Source: Pseudorhodoferax sp. Leaf265 (GTDB lineage: Bacteria > Pseudomonadota > Gammaproteobacteria > Burkholderiales > Burkholderiaceae_C). From it: 64,000 nucleotides of DNA. The stretch spans positions 480,576 through 544,575 of the forward strand of contig NZ_LMMT01000040.1 of NCBI RefSeq assembly GCF_001422365.1. The letters are read 5' to 3'. The position numbers and the translations under genes were made by a program. Positions 48,995-59,107 of the stretch are shown here, piece after piece (the stretch's first letter is position 1; each line of letters starts with the position of its first letter). A model generated the notes under the pieces. That model was given only the letters and a program-made list of their open reading frames with translations. It had not been told where the DNA came from and did no database searches.

Positions 48995-49705
48995 TCAGCG
49001 CGGCAGGCACCAGGGCGCCTGGGCGTGCACGAGGCCGTGCCACAGTGCCCAGGACGAACTGCCCAGCAAGGCCAGGCCAGCCAGGCGCGTGCCCCAGGCC
49101 GAGAGCACCTCGGCGCGGCCGGCCAGCACGCCGCGCGGCCCGCCTGCCAGGGCCGGCAGGCGTAGCACCAGCCAGGGCGCGGCCCACAGCGACAGCGCCG
49201 AACCGGCCGCGAAGGCCAGCATGGCGCCCGCACCATGGGCCACATCGCCCGCGAGCGCCGCCGTCAGCAGCGCCGCCTGCAGCAAGCCACACGGCATCAG
49301 CGCCCAGGCCAGGCCCACGAGGAAACTGCCGCCGCGCCGCGGCGCCAGCGCCCGTGCACGTTGCCACAGCGCCCGGCCCTGGCGTTCCAGCCAGGCCGGC
49401 TGGCGTGCCTGCAGCAACAGCACCAGCCCCAGCGCGATCGCGGCCAGGTGCACGAAGCTCCAGAGCGGCCGCAAGGCCACGCTGGCGCCGCCCAGCCAGC
49501 CCAGGCCCTGCATGGACCAGGCGGCCAGCGCGCCCATGGCCGCATAGCCGGCGGCCCGGCCGGCATGGAACTGCGCCAGCGCACGGCTGCCGTGCGGCTC
49601 CCCGGCGCGGGCTACGCCGGCGCAGGCCGCGCCACACATCAGCGCGCAGTGCGGTCCGCCGGCCAGGCCCATCAGCAACGCGGTCATGCCGAGGTTGGCG
49701 GCCAT
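48995..49705 (-). CDS. TauE/SafE-like membrane protein of the cbb3 cluster
   Basis: The 236-residue product has about six spans and an N-terminal GPHCALMCGAACAG motif, a CxxxC-type site seen in the DsbD_2/heavy-metal-transport-like branch of the TauE family that accompanies cbb3 oxidase genes. Membership in that branch and adjacency to hemN suggest help in copper handling or haem-copper oxidase assembly; the substrate is not shown. The gene is 7 bases downstream of hemN. Confidence 0.65.
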   Translation of the reverse strand: MAANLGMTALLMGLAGGPHCALMCGAACAGVARAGEPHGSRALAQFHAGRAAGYAAMGALAAWSMQGLGWLGGASVALRPLWSFVHLAAIALGLVLLLQARQPAWLERQGRALWQRARALAPRRGGSFLVGLAWALMPCGLLQAALLTAALAGDVAHGAGAMLAFAAGSALSLWAAPWLVLRLPALAGGPRGVLAGRAEVLSAWGTRLAGLALLGSSSWALWHGLVHAQAPWCLPR

Positions 49706-49712
49706 GGGGGGC

Positions 49713-51122
49713 TCAGAGGATGCGCGAGAAGCGTGCGCGCGTGCGGTCGGCCTGCACGTAGCGGTCGAACACCATGGCCACCGCGCGCACCAGGTACCAG
49801 CCCGTGGCCGTGACCTGCAGGCCCTGTGCGTCGATCTGCACCAGGCCGTCGTCCTGCAGCGCCTGCAGCTGCGCGAGTTCGGCCGCGAAGTACTGGCGAA
49901 AGTCGATCAGCCAGGCCAGCTCGACGGGTTCGAACTGCAGCGCGCCCTGGCACATCAGCGCCATGATCACGCTGCGGCGCAACAGGTCGTCGCGCGTGAG
50001 CGCCAGCCCGCGCACCACGGGGAGCGCACCCTGGTCCAGCAGGTCGCAGTACTGCTCCATGGTTTTGGCGTTCTGCGTGTAGCTGGCGCCGATCTTGCCG
50101 ATGCCCGACACGCCCAGCGCGATCAGGTCGCAATCGGGCTGCGTGCTGTAGCCCTGGAAGTTGCGGTGCAGCCGGCCCTGGCGCTTCGCCACGGCCAGCG
50201 CATCGCCAGGCAGCGCGAAGTGGTCCATGCCCACATAGACATAGCCGGCCGCCTCGAAGCGTGCCAGCGCCGCGCCCAGCATGGCCAGCCGCGCTGCGCC
50301 ATCGGGCAACTGTTCGGCATGGATGCGGCGCTGCGGCTTGAAGCGCTCGGGCAGGTGCGCATAACCATACAGCGCAATGCGCTCGGGCCGCAGCGTGACG
50401 ACCTGCTCCAGCGTCTGCGCGAACGAGGCCGGGGTCTGCAGCGGCAGGCCGTAGATCAAGTCCACGTTGAGCGACTCGAAGCCCAGCCCGCGCGCGCTGT
50501 GCACGAGCTGCTCCACCTGTGCATAGGGCTGCACGCGGTGCACGGCCTTCTGCACGGCGGGATCGAAGTCCTGCACACCGAACGAGAGCCGGTTGAAGCC
50601 CAGGCCGGCCAGGCGCTGCAGCCTGCCGGCATCCACGGTGCGCGGGTCGATCTCGATGGCGTATTCGCCCCCCGGCGCCAGCGCGAAGCGGCGGCGCAGC
50701 AGGTCCATGAGCCGGGCCAGCTCGTCGTCGTTCAGGAAGGTCGGGCTGCCCCCGCCCAGGTGCAGCTGCGAGACCGGCTGGCCTTCGCCGAGCGCGGCCA
50801 CGTACAGATCGATCTCGCGCGCCAGATAGTCCAGGTAGGGCGCAGCCTTCTCATGGCGCTTGGTGATGATCTTGTTGCATGCGCAGTAGTAGCACAGCGA
50901 CTCGCAGAACGGGATGTGCACATACAGCGACAGCGGCAGCGCCCACCCTGGCCCGCCATGGCGGCGCTGCAGGAGCGCCTGCTGCAGGTTGTCGGGGCCG
51001 AAAGCCTCGACGAAGCGGTCGGCCGTGGGGTAGGAGGTGTAACGTGGGCCAGGCCGGTCGAAGCGCTGCAGCACGTCGGTGGGAATCGCGGATGCGGCGG
51101 GGCAAGCCAGAGAAATCGTCAT
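49713..51122 (-). CDS. hemN: Oxygen-independent coproporphyrinogen III oxidase
   Basis: The 469-residue product is complete. Radical SAM motif CESLCYYCACNKI (C-x3-C-x2-C) lies about 65 residues in, followed by HLGGGSPTFL, EIDPRTV and LNVDLIYGLP, all HemN signatures. It decarboxylates coproporphyrinogen III without oxygen. It is divergent to fnr and carries an FNR box 49 bases upstream, so it should be induced when oxygen is low. Confidence 0.93.
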   Translation of the reverse strand: MTISLACPAASAIPTDVLQRFDRPGPRYTSYPTADRFVEAFGPDNLQQALLQRRHGGPGWALPLSLYVHIPFCESLCYYCACNKIITKRHEKAAPYLDYLAREIDLYVAALGEGQPVSQLHLGGGSPTFLNDDELARLMDLLRRRFALAPGGEYAIEIDPRTVDAGRLQRLAGLGFNRLSFGVQDFDPAVQKAVHRVQPYAQVEQLVHSARGLGFESLNVDLIYGLPLQTPASFAQTLEQVVTLRPERIALYGYAHLPERFKPQRRIHAEQLPDGAARLAMLGAALARFEAAGYVYVGMDHFALPGDALAVAKRQGRLHRNFQGYSTQPDCDLIALGVSGIGKIGASYTQNAKTMEQYCDLLDQGALPVVRGLALTRDDLLRRSVIMALMCQGALQFEPVELAWLIDFRQYFAAELAQLQALQDDGLVQIDAQGLQVTATGWYLVRAVAMVFDRYVQADRTRARFSRIL

Positions 51123-51170
51123 GGGGAAATCCTTGGATCTGGACTTTGCCTGCGACGACCCGTCCAGACC

Positions 51171-51184
51171 TTGACCCAGATCAA
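51171..51184. promoter_or_regulatory. FNR box between hemN and fnr
   Basis: TTGACCCAGATCAA matches the FNR/ANR consensus TTGAT-N4-ATCAA with one change. It is 49 bases upstream of the hemN ATG and 54 bases upstream of the fnr ATG, so one site may regulate both divergent genes. Confidence 0.8.
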
Positions 51185-51237
51185 GCCTTTGCTCGCGAAG
51201 GTTTGAGACAATTTGCGCCACGTCATGAAAGGACGCC

Positions 51238-51957
51238 ATGCACCCGCACACCATCAAAGTCGCCTGTTCCAACTGCAACCTGCGTGAGCTCTGCATGCCC
51301 ATGCAGCTCGACCAGCAGGCGCTGGAGCGCATTGACGAAGTGGTGGCGACGCGCAAGTCCGTGAAGCGCGGCGCCACCCTGTTCCACAGTGGCGAGAAGT
51401 TCACTTCGCTCTACGCGATCCGCACCGGCTTCTTCAAGACCCTGGTTGCCACCGACGACGGCCGCGAGCAGGTCACGGGCTTCCAGATGGCCGGCGAGAT
51501 CATCGGCCTGGACGGCATCGTCAACGACAAGCACAGCTGCGACGCCGTGGCGCTGGAAGACGCCGAGGTCTGCGTGATGCCCTTCGACCGGCTCGAGGAG
51601 CTCTCGCGCGAGGTCAACGCGCTGCAGCACCACGTGCACAAGATCATGAGCCGCGAGATCGTGCGCGAGCACGGCGTCATGCTGCTCTTGGGCAGCATGC
51701 GCGCCGAGGAGCGCGTGGCCGCCTTTCTGCTGAACCTGGTCAAGCGCCTGCATGCGCGTGGGTTCTCGCGCAGCGAACTCGTGCTGCGCATGACGCGCGA
51801 GGAGATCGGCAGCTACCTGGGCCTCAAGCTCGAGACCGTGAGCCGCACCTTCTCCAAGTTCGTCGAGGAAGGCATCGTCGAGGTCAAGCAGCGGCACCTG
51901 CGCATCGTCGACGCCGACGCGCTGCAGCGCATCGTCAATCCCCAGGTCTGCCACTGA
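51238..51957 (+). CDS. fnr: FNR-type oxygen-responsive regulator
   Basis: The 239-residue product has Cys10, Cys13, Cys19 (CSNCNLRELC) and Cys101 (DKHSC), the four ligands of the oxygen-labile 4Fe-4S cluster, a cNMP-like barrel, and a C-terminal HTH (TREEIGSYLGLKLETVSRTF) with the E-x2-S-R recognition element of FNR. It activates low-oxygen genes, including hemN and ccoN nearby. Confidence 0.93.
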   Translation: MHPHTIKVACSNCNLRELCMPMQLDQQALERIDEVVATRKSVKRGATLFHSGEKFTSLYAIRTGFFKTLVATDDGREQVTGFQMAGEIIGLDGIVNDKHSCDAVALEDAEVCVMPFDRLEELSREVNALQHHVHKIMSREIVREHGVMLLLGSMRAEERVAAFLLNLVKRLHARGFSRSELVLRMTREEIGSYLGLKLETVSRTFSKFVEEGIVEVKQRHLRIVDADALQRIVNPQVCH

Positions 51958-52162
51958 GCGCCTCCGGCGTGGCCAGCAGCAGCGTGAGCGCGCTGCCCGC
52001 CATGGCCACCGCCCAGAACGCGAAGAAGCTCGCGGTGTAGACCGACATCGCCGACCAGTCCAGCGCGCGGCCCAGCCAGTGCAGGTCGTGCGGGTCGACC
52101 AGCGCGAACACCAGCATTTCCAGTACGCCGGCGGCCAGGAAGGCCGGCCAGGCGATCCACAT
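51935..52162 (-). CDS. Small membrane protein at the end of the cbb3 operon, 75 aa
   Basis: The ATG at 52162 gives 75 residues (MWIAWPAFLAAGVLEMLVFA) with two spans, the second around YTASFFAFWAVAMAGSALTL. It is unlike CcoS. It overlaps the 3' end of fnr by 23 bases on the other strand and follows the fixH-like gene. Found commonly in Burkholderiales cbb3 clusters; role unknown. Confidence 0.65.
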   Translation of the reverse strand: MWIAWPAFLAAGVLEMLVFALVDPHDLHWLGRALDWSAMSVYTASFFAFWAVAMAGSALTLLLATPEALSGRPGD

Positions 52163-52191
52163 CAGGCGGCGCGCCGCCACAGCCCCCCTCC

Positions 52192-52437
52192 TCAGCGCCG
52201 CGCCGGCACGGTGCCGGTCGCCGCGTGGTTGCGCCCGGCCATCGCGGGCTGCAGGTCGAAGGCCTCTTCGGCGGCCACCTGGGCGGGCGCCGGCGCGACC
52301 ACCGGGTCGGCGCCATGGAACGCGATCACGGCCGTCGCGATGCCGGCCACGACGACCGCGAGCGGGCCGCCGATCACCATCCAGACCATGCCGTAGCGCC
52401 ACCAGGGGCGCGCGACCGGGGCGTGTTGTTCCTGCAT
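52192..52437 (-). CDS. Short FixH-like protein, 81 aa
   Basis: MQEQHAPVARPWWRYGMVWM then VIGGPLAVVVAGIATAVIAF is the membrane-anchor start of FixH/CcoH, an assembly factor for cbb3 oxidase. The usual FixH is about twice as long; here the product ends after ~40 soluble residues. It follows ccoG by 11 bases. Either a short variant or truncated. Confidence 0.6.
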   Translation of the reverse strand: MQEQHAPVARPWWRYGMVWMVIGGPLAVVVAGIATAVIAFHGADPVVAPAPAQVAAEEAFDLQPAMAGRNHAATGTVPARR

Positions 52438-52448
52438 CGAGGTCTCCT

Positions 52449-53867
<1,419 letters not shown>

Positions 53868-54033
53868 GCCAGGCAGCGCCGTCTGTCAGCCACGGGCCAG
53901 GGGTGCCATGCACAGGGCAGAAGGCCGCGGAGCAGGCCGTGCCAGCGGCCGCCGCGGAACTGGCTCTGCCAGGCCGCTGGCGGCGCCCCCTTGAGGGGGT
54001 TGGCGGAGCACGCAGCGCGCAGACTGGGGGTGG
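53868..54033. repeat. Spacer with a GC-rich palindrome between ccoP and ccoG
   Basis: CCCCCTTGAGGGGG (53986-53999) is a 5-bp palindrome with a TTGA loop within a spacer of about 165 bases that breaks the otherwise tight cco operon. I recall similar GC-rich palindromic spacers in Comamonadaceae genomes, but whether this copy is repeated cannot be tested here. Confidence 0.4.
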
Positions 54034-54933
54034 TCATCGGCTCGACAGGCCCCAGACGTAGGACGCCAGCACGCGGATCTGCTCCGCGCTGAACTTGCCT
54101 TCCTGCGCCGGCATCTGGTTGGTCTTGCCGTTGTTGACCATCGCGACGATGGCCTCCTCGCCCCAACCGTGCAGCCAGATGTTGTCGGTCAGGTTGGGCG
54201 CGCCCAGCAACGGATTGCCCTTGCCGTTGCTGCCATGGCAGGCGGCGCAGACGGTGAACTTGGCCTTGCCCAAGGCGGCGCGCACCGAGTCGTGCGGGCC
54301 ATTGGACAGGCTCAGCACGTAGTGCGCCACGTTGCGCACGTCGTCGGGCGTGCCCACCGCCGCGGCCATGGGCGGCATCGTGCCGATGCGGCCCTTGGCG
54401 ATGGTCTCGGCGATCTTGTCGGGCTCGCCGCCCCACAGCCAGTCACCGTCCGCGAGGTTCGGGAAACCCTTGCTGCCGCGTGCGTCCGAGCCGTGGCACT
54501 GGGCGCAGTTGTTCATGAACAGGCGCTCGCCGATGGCCCGGGCCTGAGGGTCCTTGGCGATCTCGGGCACCGGCATCCCGGCGTACTTCGCGTAGACCTG
54601 CGCCGTGACCTCCTTGTGCTTGGCCACGTCGGCCGCGTGCTCGCCCACCGAGCTCCAGTTCAGCGTGCCGGGCTTGTCGCCCAGGCCGGGGTACAGCACC
54701 AGGTAGACCAGGCTGAAGACCACGGTGATGACGAACATCCAGACCCACCAGCGCGGCAGCGGGTTGTTCATCTCGCGCAGGTCGCCGTCCCAGACATGGC
54801 CGGTGGTGTTGTCGCCGGTCGGCGAGACGCGCGCCTTGCCGGCGCCCCACAGCAGCAGCATGCAGCCGAGGATGCCGCCCAGGGTCACGGCAATGATCGC
54901 GATGGACCAGAAGCCGCTTGTGAAATCGCTCAT
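54034..54933 (-). CDS. ccoP: cbb3 oxidase dihaem subunit CcoP
   Basis: The 299-residue product has two N-terminal spans (about 10-30 and 63-82) and two c-type haem sites, CAQCH (143-147) and CAACH (228-232), each in a cytochrome c domain (NNCAQCHGSDARGSKGFPN and VCAACHGSNGKGNPLLGAPN). It delivers electrons to CcoO and CcoN. Its FixP-like N-terminus matches the family. Confidence 0.94.
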   Translation of the reverse strand: MSDFTSGFWSIAIIAVTLGGILGCMLLLWGAGKARVSPTGDNTTGHVWDGDLREMNNPLPRWWVWMFVITVVFSLVYLVLYPGLGDKPGTLNWSSVGEHAADVAKHKEVTAQVYAKYAGMPVPEIAKDPQARAIGERLFMNNCAQCHGSDARGSKGFPNLADGDWLWGGEPDKIAETIAKGRIGTMPPMAAAVGTPDDVRNVAHYVLSLSNGPHDSVRAALGKAKFTVCAACHGSNGKGNPLLGAPNLTDNIWLHGWGEEAIVAMVNNGKTNQMPAQEGKFSAEQIRVLASYVWGLSSR

Positions 54934-54942
54934 GGTGTCCTC

Positions 54943-55080
54943 TTACTCCTGGTCGAAAGGCAGCTGCGCCGCCTCTTCGAACGACTGCTGGTTGGCGCGC
55001 GACCAGGCCCAGGCCCAGATCGCGACGAAGGCGACGAACGAGGCCACGGTGGCCACGGCACGCAGGGTGTTGATGTCCAT
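54943..55080 (-). CDS. ccoQ: cbb3 oxidase small subunit CcoQ
   Basis: The 45-residue product MDINTLRAVATVASFVAFVA has one span and a short acidic tail (EEAAQLPFDQE). Its position between ccoO and ccoP is diagnostic. CcoQ stabilises the complex. Confidence 0.88.
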   Translation of the reverse strand: MDINTLRAVATVASFVAFVAIWAWAWSRANQQSFEEAAQLPFDQE

Positions 55081-55091
55081 GGTCCAGCTCC

Positions 55092-55715
55092 TCACTTGAC
55101 GGCCAGGCCGAGCGATTGCAGGTAGGCGATCGTGGCCTCCATCTCGGTCCGGCCCTTCACGTCCGCGGGCGCCTTGGCGATCTCCTCGTCGGTGTAGGGC
55201 ACGCCCAGGCGGCGCAGGGCGCGCATGTTGGCGGCCAGCTGCGCGCCGTCGATGGCGGCCTTGTCCAACCAGGCGTAGGCCGGCATGTTGGACTCTGGCA
55301 CCACGTCGCGCGGGTTCATCAGGTGGATGCGGTGCCACTCGTCGTTGTACTTGCCGCCCACGCGGTGCAGGTCGGGGCCGGTGCGCTTGCTGCCCCACTG
55401 GAACGGGTGGTCGTAGACGAACTCGCCGGCCAGCGAATGGTGGCCGTAGCGCAGCGTCTCGGCCTGCAGCGGACGGATCATCTGCGAGTGGCAGTTGTAG
55501 CAACCCTCGCGCAGGTAGACGTCGCGGCCGGCCAGCTGCAGCGCGGCGTAGGGCTTGACGCCTTCGATGGCCACCGTGGTGGTGCGCTGGAAGAACAGCG
55601 GCACGATCTCCACGAGGCCGCCGACCAGCAGCACCAGCAGGATCAGCACGATCATCAGGAAGTTGTTGGTCTCGATGCGCTCGTGCGCACCGGGCTTGTC
55701 GAGGTTCTGCGACAT
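55092..55715 (-). CDS. ccoO: cbb3 oxidase monohaem subunit CcoO
   Basis: The 207-residue product has one N-terminal span and a c-type haem site [17 protein letters not shown], then [20 protein letters not shown] and [18 protein letters not shown], all CcoO signatures. It transfers electrons from CcoP to CcoN. Confidence 0.95.
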   Translation of the reverse strand: MSQNLDKPGAHERIETNNFLMIVLILLVLLVGGLVEIVPLFFQRTTTVAIEGVKPYAALQLAGRDVYLREGCYNCHSQMIRPLQAETLRYGHHSLAGEFVYDHPFQWGSKRTGPDLHRVGGKYNDEWHRIHLMNPRDVVPESNMPAYAWLDKAAIDGAQLAANMRALRRLGVPYTDEEIAKAPADVKGRTEMEATIAYLQSLGLAVK

Positions 55716-55736
55716 GGTTGTTCTCGTGCGTGGGGA

Positions 55737-57173
55737 TCAGTGGGCCGCCGCAGGCTGCGGAATCACGACTGTGGCGGGCCGCGCGTTGAGCATGGTCATG
55801 ACCATGTTCCAGGCCATCACCAGCATGCCGCCCAGGTACAGCAGGCCGCCCAGCAGCCGCACCGCGTAGAACGGGTACGTGGCCTTGACGGACTCGGCGA
55901 AGGTGTAGGTCAGCGTACCGTCGGCGTTCACGGCGCGCCACATCAGACCCTGCATCACGCCGGCGATCCACATCGCGGCGATGTACAGCACGATGCCGAT
56001 GGTGGCGGTCCAGAAGTGCAGCTCGATGGCCTTCACGCTGTACATCTGCTTCTGGCCGAACAGCCGCGGGATCAGGTAGTACAGCGAGCCCATGGTGATG
56101 AGCCCGACCCAGCCCAGCGCGCCCGAGTGCACATGGCCCACGGTCCAGTCGGTGTAGTGGCTGAGCGCGTTGACGGTCTTGATCGACATCATCGGGCCCT
56201 CGAAGGTGCTCATGCCGTAGAACGACAGGGCCACGATCAGAAAGCGCAGGATGGGGTCGTCGCGCAGCTTGTGCCAGGCGCCCGACAGCGTCATCACGCC
56301 GTTGATCATGCCGCCCCAGGAAGGCGCCAGCAGGATCAGCGAGAACACCATGCCGACCGACTGCGTCCAGTCCGGCAGGGCCGTGTAGTGCAGGTGGTGC
56401 GGGCCGGCCCACATGTAGGTGAAGATCAGCGCCCAGAAGTGGACGATGGACAGCCGGTAGCTGTAGACCGGGCGCTCGGCCTGCTTGGGGATGAAGTAGT
56501 ACATCATCCCGAGGAAGCCGGCCGTGAGGAAGAAGCCCACGGCGTTGTGGCCGTACCACCACTGCACCATGGCGTCCTGCACGCCGGCATAGGCCGAGTA
56601 GCTCTTCCAGAACCCCGCGGGCATGGCCGCGCTGTTGACGATGTGCAGCAGCGCCACGGCGATGATGAAGGCGCCGTAGAACCAGTTGGCCACGTAGATG
56701 TGGCGCACCTTGCGCGTGGCGATGGTGCCGAAGAACACGATGGCGTAGGACACCCAGACCACGGCAATCAGCACGTCGATGGGCCACTCCAGCTCGGCGT
56801 ATTCCTTGCCCGTGGTGTAGCCCAGCGGCAGCGTGATGGCCGCGGCCACGATCACGGCCTGCCAGCCCCAGAACGTGAACGATGCGAGCCAGCCGCCGAA
56901 CAGCCGTGTCTGGCAGGTGCGCTGCACCACGTAGTAGGCCGTGCCGAACAGCGCGGAACCGCCGAATGCGAAGATCACCGCGTTGGTGTGCAGCGGCCGC
57001 AGCCGGCCATAGCTGAGCCATGGAATGCCCAGGTTCAGCTCCGGCCAGGTCAGCTGGGCGGCAATGACGACCCCCACCAGCATGCCCACCACCCCCCAGA
57101 CCACGGCCATGACGGAAAACTGGCGCACGACGGCGTCGTTGTAGACCGTGGCCGGGCTTCTCGATTGATTCAT
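55737..57173 (-). CDS. ccoN: cbb3 oxidase catalytic subunit CcoN
   Basis: The 478-residue product starts at the ATG at 57173 ([20 protein letters not shown]). It has twelve or so spans and the CuB/haem b motifs [38 protein letters not shown] and [12 protein letters not shown]. It reduces oxygen to water with high affinity. The FNR box upstream fits induction at low oxygen. Confidence 0.95.
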   Translation of the reverse strand: MNQSRSPATVYNDAVVRQFSVMAVVWGVVGMLVGVVIAAQLTWPELNLGIPWLSYGRLRPLHTNAVIFAFGGSALFGTAYYVVQRTCQTRLFGGWLASFTFWGWQAVIVAAAITLPLGYTTGKEYAELEWPIDVLIAVVWVSYAIVFFGTIATRKVRHIYVANWFYGAFIIAVALLHIVNSAAMPAGFWKSYSAYAGVQDAMVQWWYGHNAVGFFLTAGFLGMMYYFIPKQAERPVYSYRLSIVHFWALIFTYMWAGPHHLHYTALPDWTQSVGMVFSLILLAPSWGGMINGVMTLSGAWHKLRDDPILRFLIVALSFYGMSTFEGPMMSIKTVNALSHYTDWTVGHVHSGALGWVGLITMGSLYYLIPRLFGQKQMYSVKAIELHFWTATIGIVLYIAAMWIAGVMQGLMWRAVNADGTLTYTFAESVKATYPFYAVRLLGGLLYLGGMLVMAWNMVMTMLNARPATVVIPQPAAAH

Positions 57174-57239
57174 CGCTGCCTCTCTTGAACGCTTTTTCAG
57201 CACTGCGGGGCAGTGTCGGACGGGGCCTGCAGGGTCGCT

Positions 57240-57253
57240 TTGATGCAAGTCAA
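57240..57253. promoter_or_regulatory. FNR box upstream of ccoN
   Basis: TTGATGCAAGTCAA matches TTGAT-N4-ATCAA with one change and lies 66 bases upstream of the ccoN ATG in the gap divergent to soxR. Confidence 0.8.
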
Positions 57254-57323
57254 GCGACATGCAGGTGCCGCGCGGCACGCGGGCCGCGCCCTACACTGCG
57301 GGCCCGATCCGAGAACCGACGGC

Positions 57324-57788
57324 ATGCCCACAACCCACACCGACCAGCCGCGCTACCTCAGCGTGGGCGAGGTCGCACTGCGCAGCGGCGTGGCGGTGTC
57401 CACGCTGCACTTCTATGAATCCAAGGGGCTCATCAGCAGCGTGCGCACCGAGGGCAACCAGCGCCGCTTCACGCCCGGCGTGCTGCGCTACATCGCCATC
57501 GTCAAGGTCGCGCAGCGCGCGGGCATTGCGCTGGAGGAGGTGCGCCAGGCCCTGGGCGAGTACCGGCCCGAGGTGCGTGTGACGGCCGCGCAATGGCGCG
57601 CCGTGGCCTCGCGCTGGCGCCGTGCCATGGACGAACGCATCCTCCAACTGCAGCGTCTGCGCGACGAGCTGGACAGCTGCATCGGCTGCGGCTGCCTCTC
57701 GCTCAAGGACTGCCCGCTGCGCAACCCGGGCGACGCGCTGGCCCAGCAGGGGCCGGGGCCGCGCATCCTGGAGCGCCCTCTGCGTTGA
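57324..57788 (+). CDS. soxR: Redox-sensitive MerR-type regulator SoxR
   Basis: The 154-residue product (MPTTHTDQPRYLSVGEVALR) has the MerR HTH (SVGEVALRSGVAVSTLHFYE), a dimerisation helix and the SoxR 2Fe-2S site Cys119-x2-Cys122-x-Cys124-x5-Cys130 (CIGCGCLSLKDC). Oxidised SoxR activates promoters with a 19-bp spacer. A matching site lies between it and the pump operon. No soxS is visible, as usual outside enterics. Confidence 0.93.
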   Translation: MPTTHTDQPRYLSVGEVALRSGVAVSTLHFYESKGLISSVRTEGNQRRFTPGVLRYIAIVKVAQRAGIALEEVRQALGEYRPEVRVTAAQWRAVASRWRRAMDERILQLQRLRDELDSCIGCGCLSLKDCPLRNPGDALAQQGPGPRILERPLR

Positions 57789-57853
57789 GTCGCGCCAATC
57801 CGTTGGGCGACGCGCCACTGGCGCGACGGCACCACAGCGAATAACCTTGTCGC

Positions 57854-57884
57854 TTGACCTCAAGTTCACTTGAGGTCTTACAAA
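57854..57884 (+). promoter_or_regulatory. SoxR-controlled promoter of the efflux operon
   Basis: CCTCAAGTTCACTTGAGG (57858-57875) differs from the enterobacterial soxS SoxR box by one base. It sits between -35 TTGACC (57854-57859) and -10 TACAAA (57879-57884) with a 19-bp spacer, the long spacing required for MerR-family activation. It lies about 60 bases upstream of the pump operon start. Confidence 0.88.
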
Positions 57885-57943
57885 CGCGGTCGACCGCCAG
57901 GTGCCGGGCCCGTTGCCCCGCCTGCAGCGGCAGGGAGAAACGC

Positions 57944-59107
57944 ATGCAAGAACCATTGCCGGACGCCGCACGCGTCCGCAAGCCGGCCGCGTGGAGGGCG
58001 CTGGCCACCGTCGCGGTCGCGGCGGCGCTCGTGGCCGCCGCGCTGGCCGCCTGGCGCGCCAGCCGACCCACCCCACCCGCCTGGTCCGGCGGCGCCCCGG
58101 TCGACGTGGCGGCCACCACGCTGCAGGCCGAGGTCGCGCCCCGCACGCTGCAGGCCCTGGGCGAGCTGCGCGCCGTGCGCCAGGTCATGTTGCCGGCCGA
58201 GGTGGCGGGCCGCGTGGCCGCGATCCGCTTCGAGGCCGGCCGCACGGTGCAGGCCGGCCAGCTGCTCGTGCAGCTGGACGACGCGACCGAGCAGGCCGAC
58301 CTCGCCGCGGCCCAGGCCCAGGAAGTCTTCGCACGCCAGCAGCTCGCGCGGGCCCAGGCGCTGGCGGCCACGGGCGCGCTCGCGCAGGAGGTTCTGCAGC
58401 AGCGCCAGGCCGAGCACGACCAGAGCGCGGCCCGGGTGCTGCAGCTGCTGGCACGCATCCGCCAAAAGCGCATCGAGGCGCCGTTTGCGGGCGAGCTCGG
58501 CCTGCGCCGCATCGACCTGGGCCAGTACCTGCAGCCCGGCGACGCCGCCGCAAGCCTGACCGATCTGTCCAGCCTGCAGGTGAACTTCGACCTGCCGCAG
58601 CAGGAGCTGGCACACGTGCGCGTGGGCCAGTCGCTGCTGCTGCACAGCGGCGCGTCGGACACCGCGCCCGTGCGGGCCCGCGTCAGCGCGGTCGAGCCCC
58701 AGGTCGGCCGCGACACGCGCAGCGCGACCGTGCAGGCGACCATGTTCCCTGCGTCCGCTGCACAGCACCGCCTGCGGCCCGGCATGTACGTCACGGTGGC
58801 GCTGGAGCTGCCGCCCGAGGCCGGCGCGCTGCTGCTGCCGGCCACCGCCGTCATGACCTCCTCCTCGGGCGACCAGGCGCTGCGCGTGCGCACGCTGTCG
58901 GCCGACGGCATCGGCCAGGCCGAGTTCGTGCCCATCACGCTGGGCCGGCGCATCGGCGAACGCGTGGTCGTGGCCCAGGGCCTGGCGGCCGGCGACGTGG
59001 TCGTGACCGAGGGCCAGCTGCGCGTGCAGCCCGGCAGCGCGCTGCGCGTGGTGGCGGCTGCGTCAGCTCAGGCCGCCCCGGCCGCGCATGGCGGAGGCCA
59101 GCCATGA
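57944..59107 (+). CDS. RND efflux periplasmic adaptor (MexH-like)
   Basis: GGGAGAAACGC precedes the ATG at 57944. The 387-residue product has an N-terminal anchor (ALATVAVAAALVAAALAAWR), a lipoyl part (VMLPAEVAGRVAAIRFEAGR), a helical hairpin, and a beta-barrel region (VNFDLPQQELAHVRVGQSLL). It bridges pump and outer-membrane channel. First gene after the SoxR promoter; its stop overlaps the pump ATG. Confidence 0.88.
   Translation: MQEPLPDAARVRKPAAWRALATVAVAAALVAAALAAWRASRPTPPAWSGGAPVDVAATTLQAEVAPRTLQALGELRAVRQVMLPAEVAGRVAAIRFEAGRTVQAGQLLVQLDDATEQADLAAAQAQEVFARQQLARAQALAATGALAQEVLQQRQAEHDQSAARVLQLLARIRQKRIEAPFAGELGLRRIDLGQYLQPGDAAASLTDLSSLQVNFDLPQQELAHVRVGQSLLLHSGASDTAPVRARVSAVEPQVGRDTRSATVQATMFPASAAQHRLRPGMYVTVALELPPEAGALLLPATAVMTSSSGDQALRVRTLSADGIGQAEFVPITLGRRIGERVVVAQGLAAGDVVVTEGQLRVQPGSALRVVAAASAQAAPAAHGGGQP

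Noticed and set aside
57901..59103. Apparent adaptor-pump fusion reading in the pump frame
   Set aside because: The adaptor has its own frame, ribosome-binding site and full domain set; the pump ATG at 59104 overlaps the adaptor stop. The upstream extension is coincidental.
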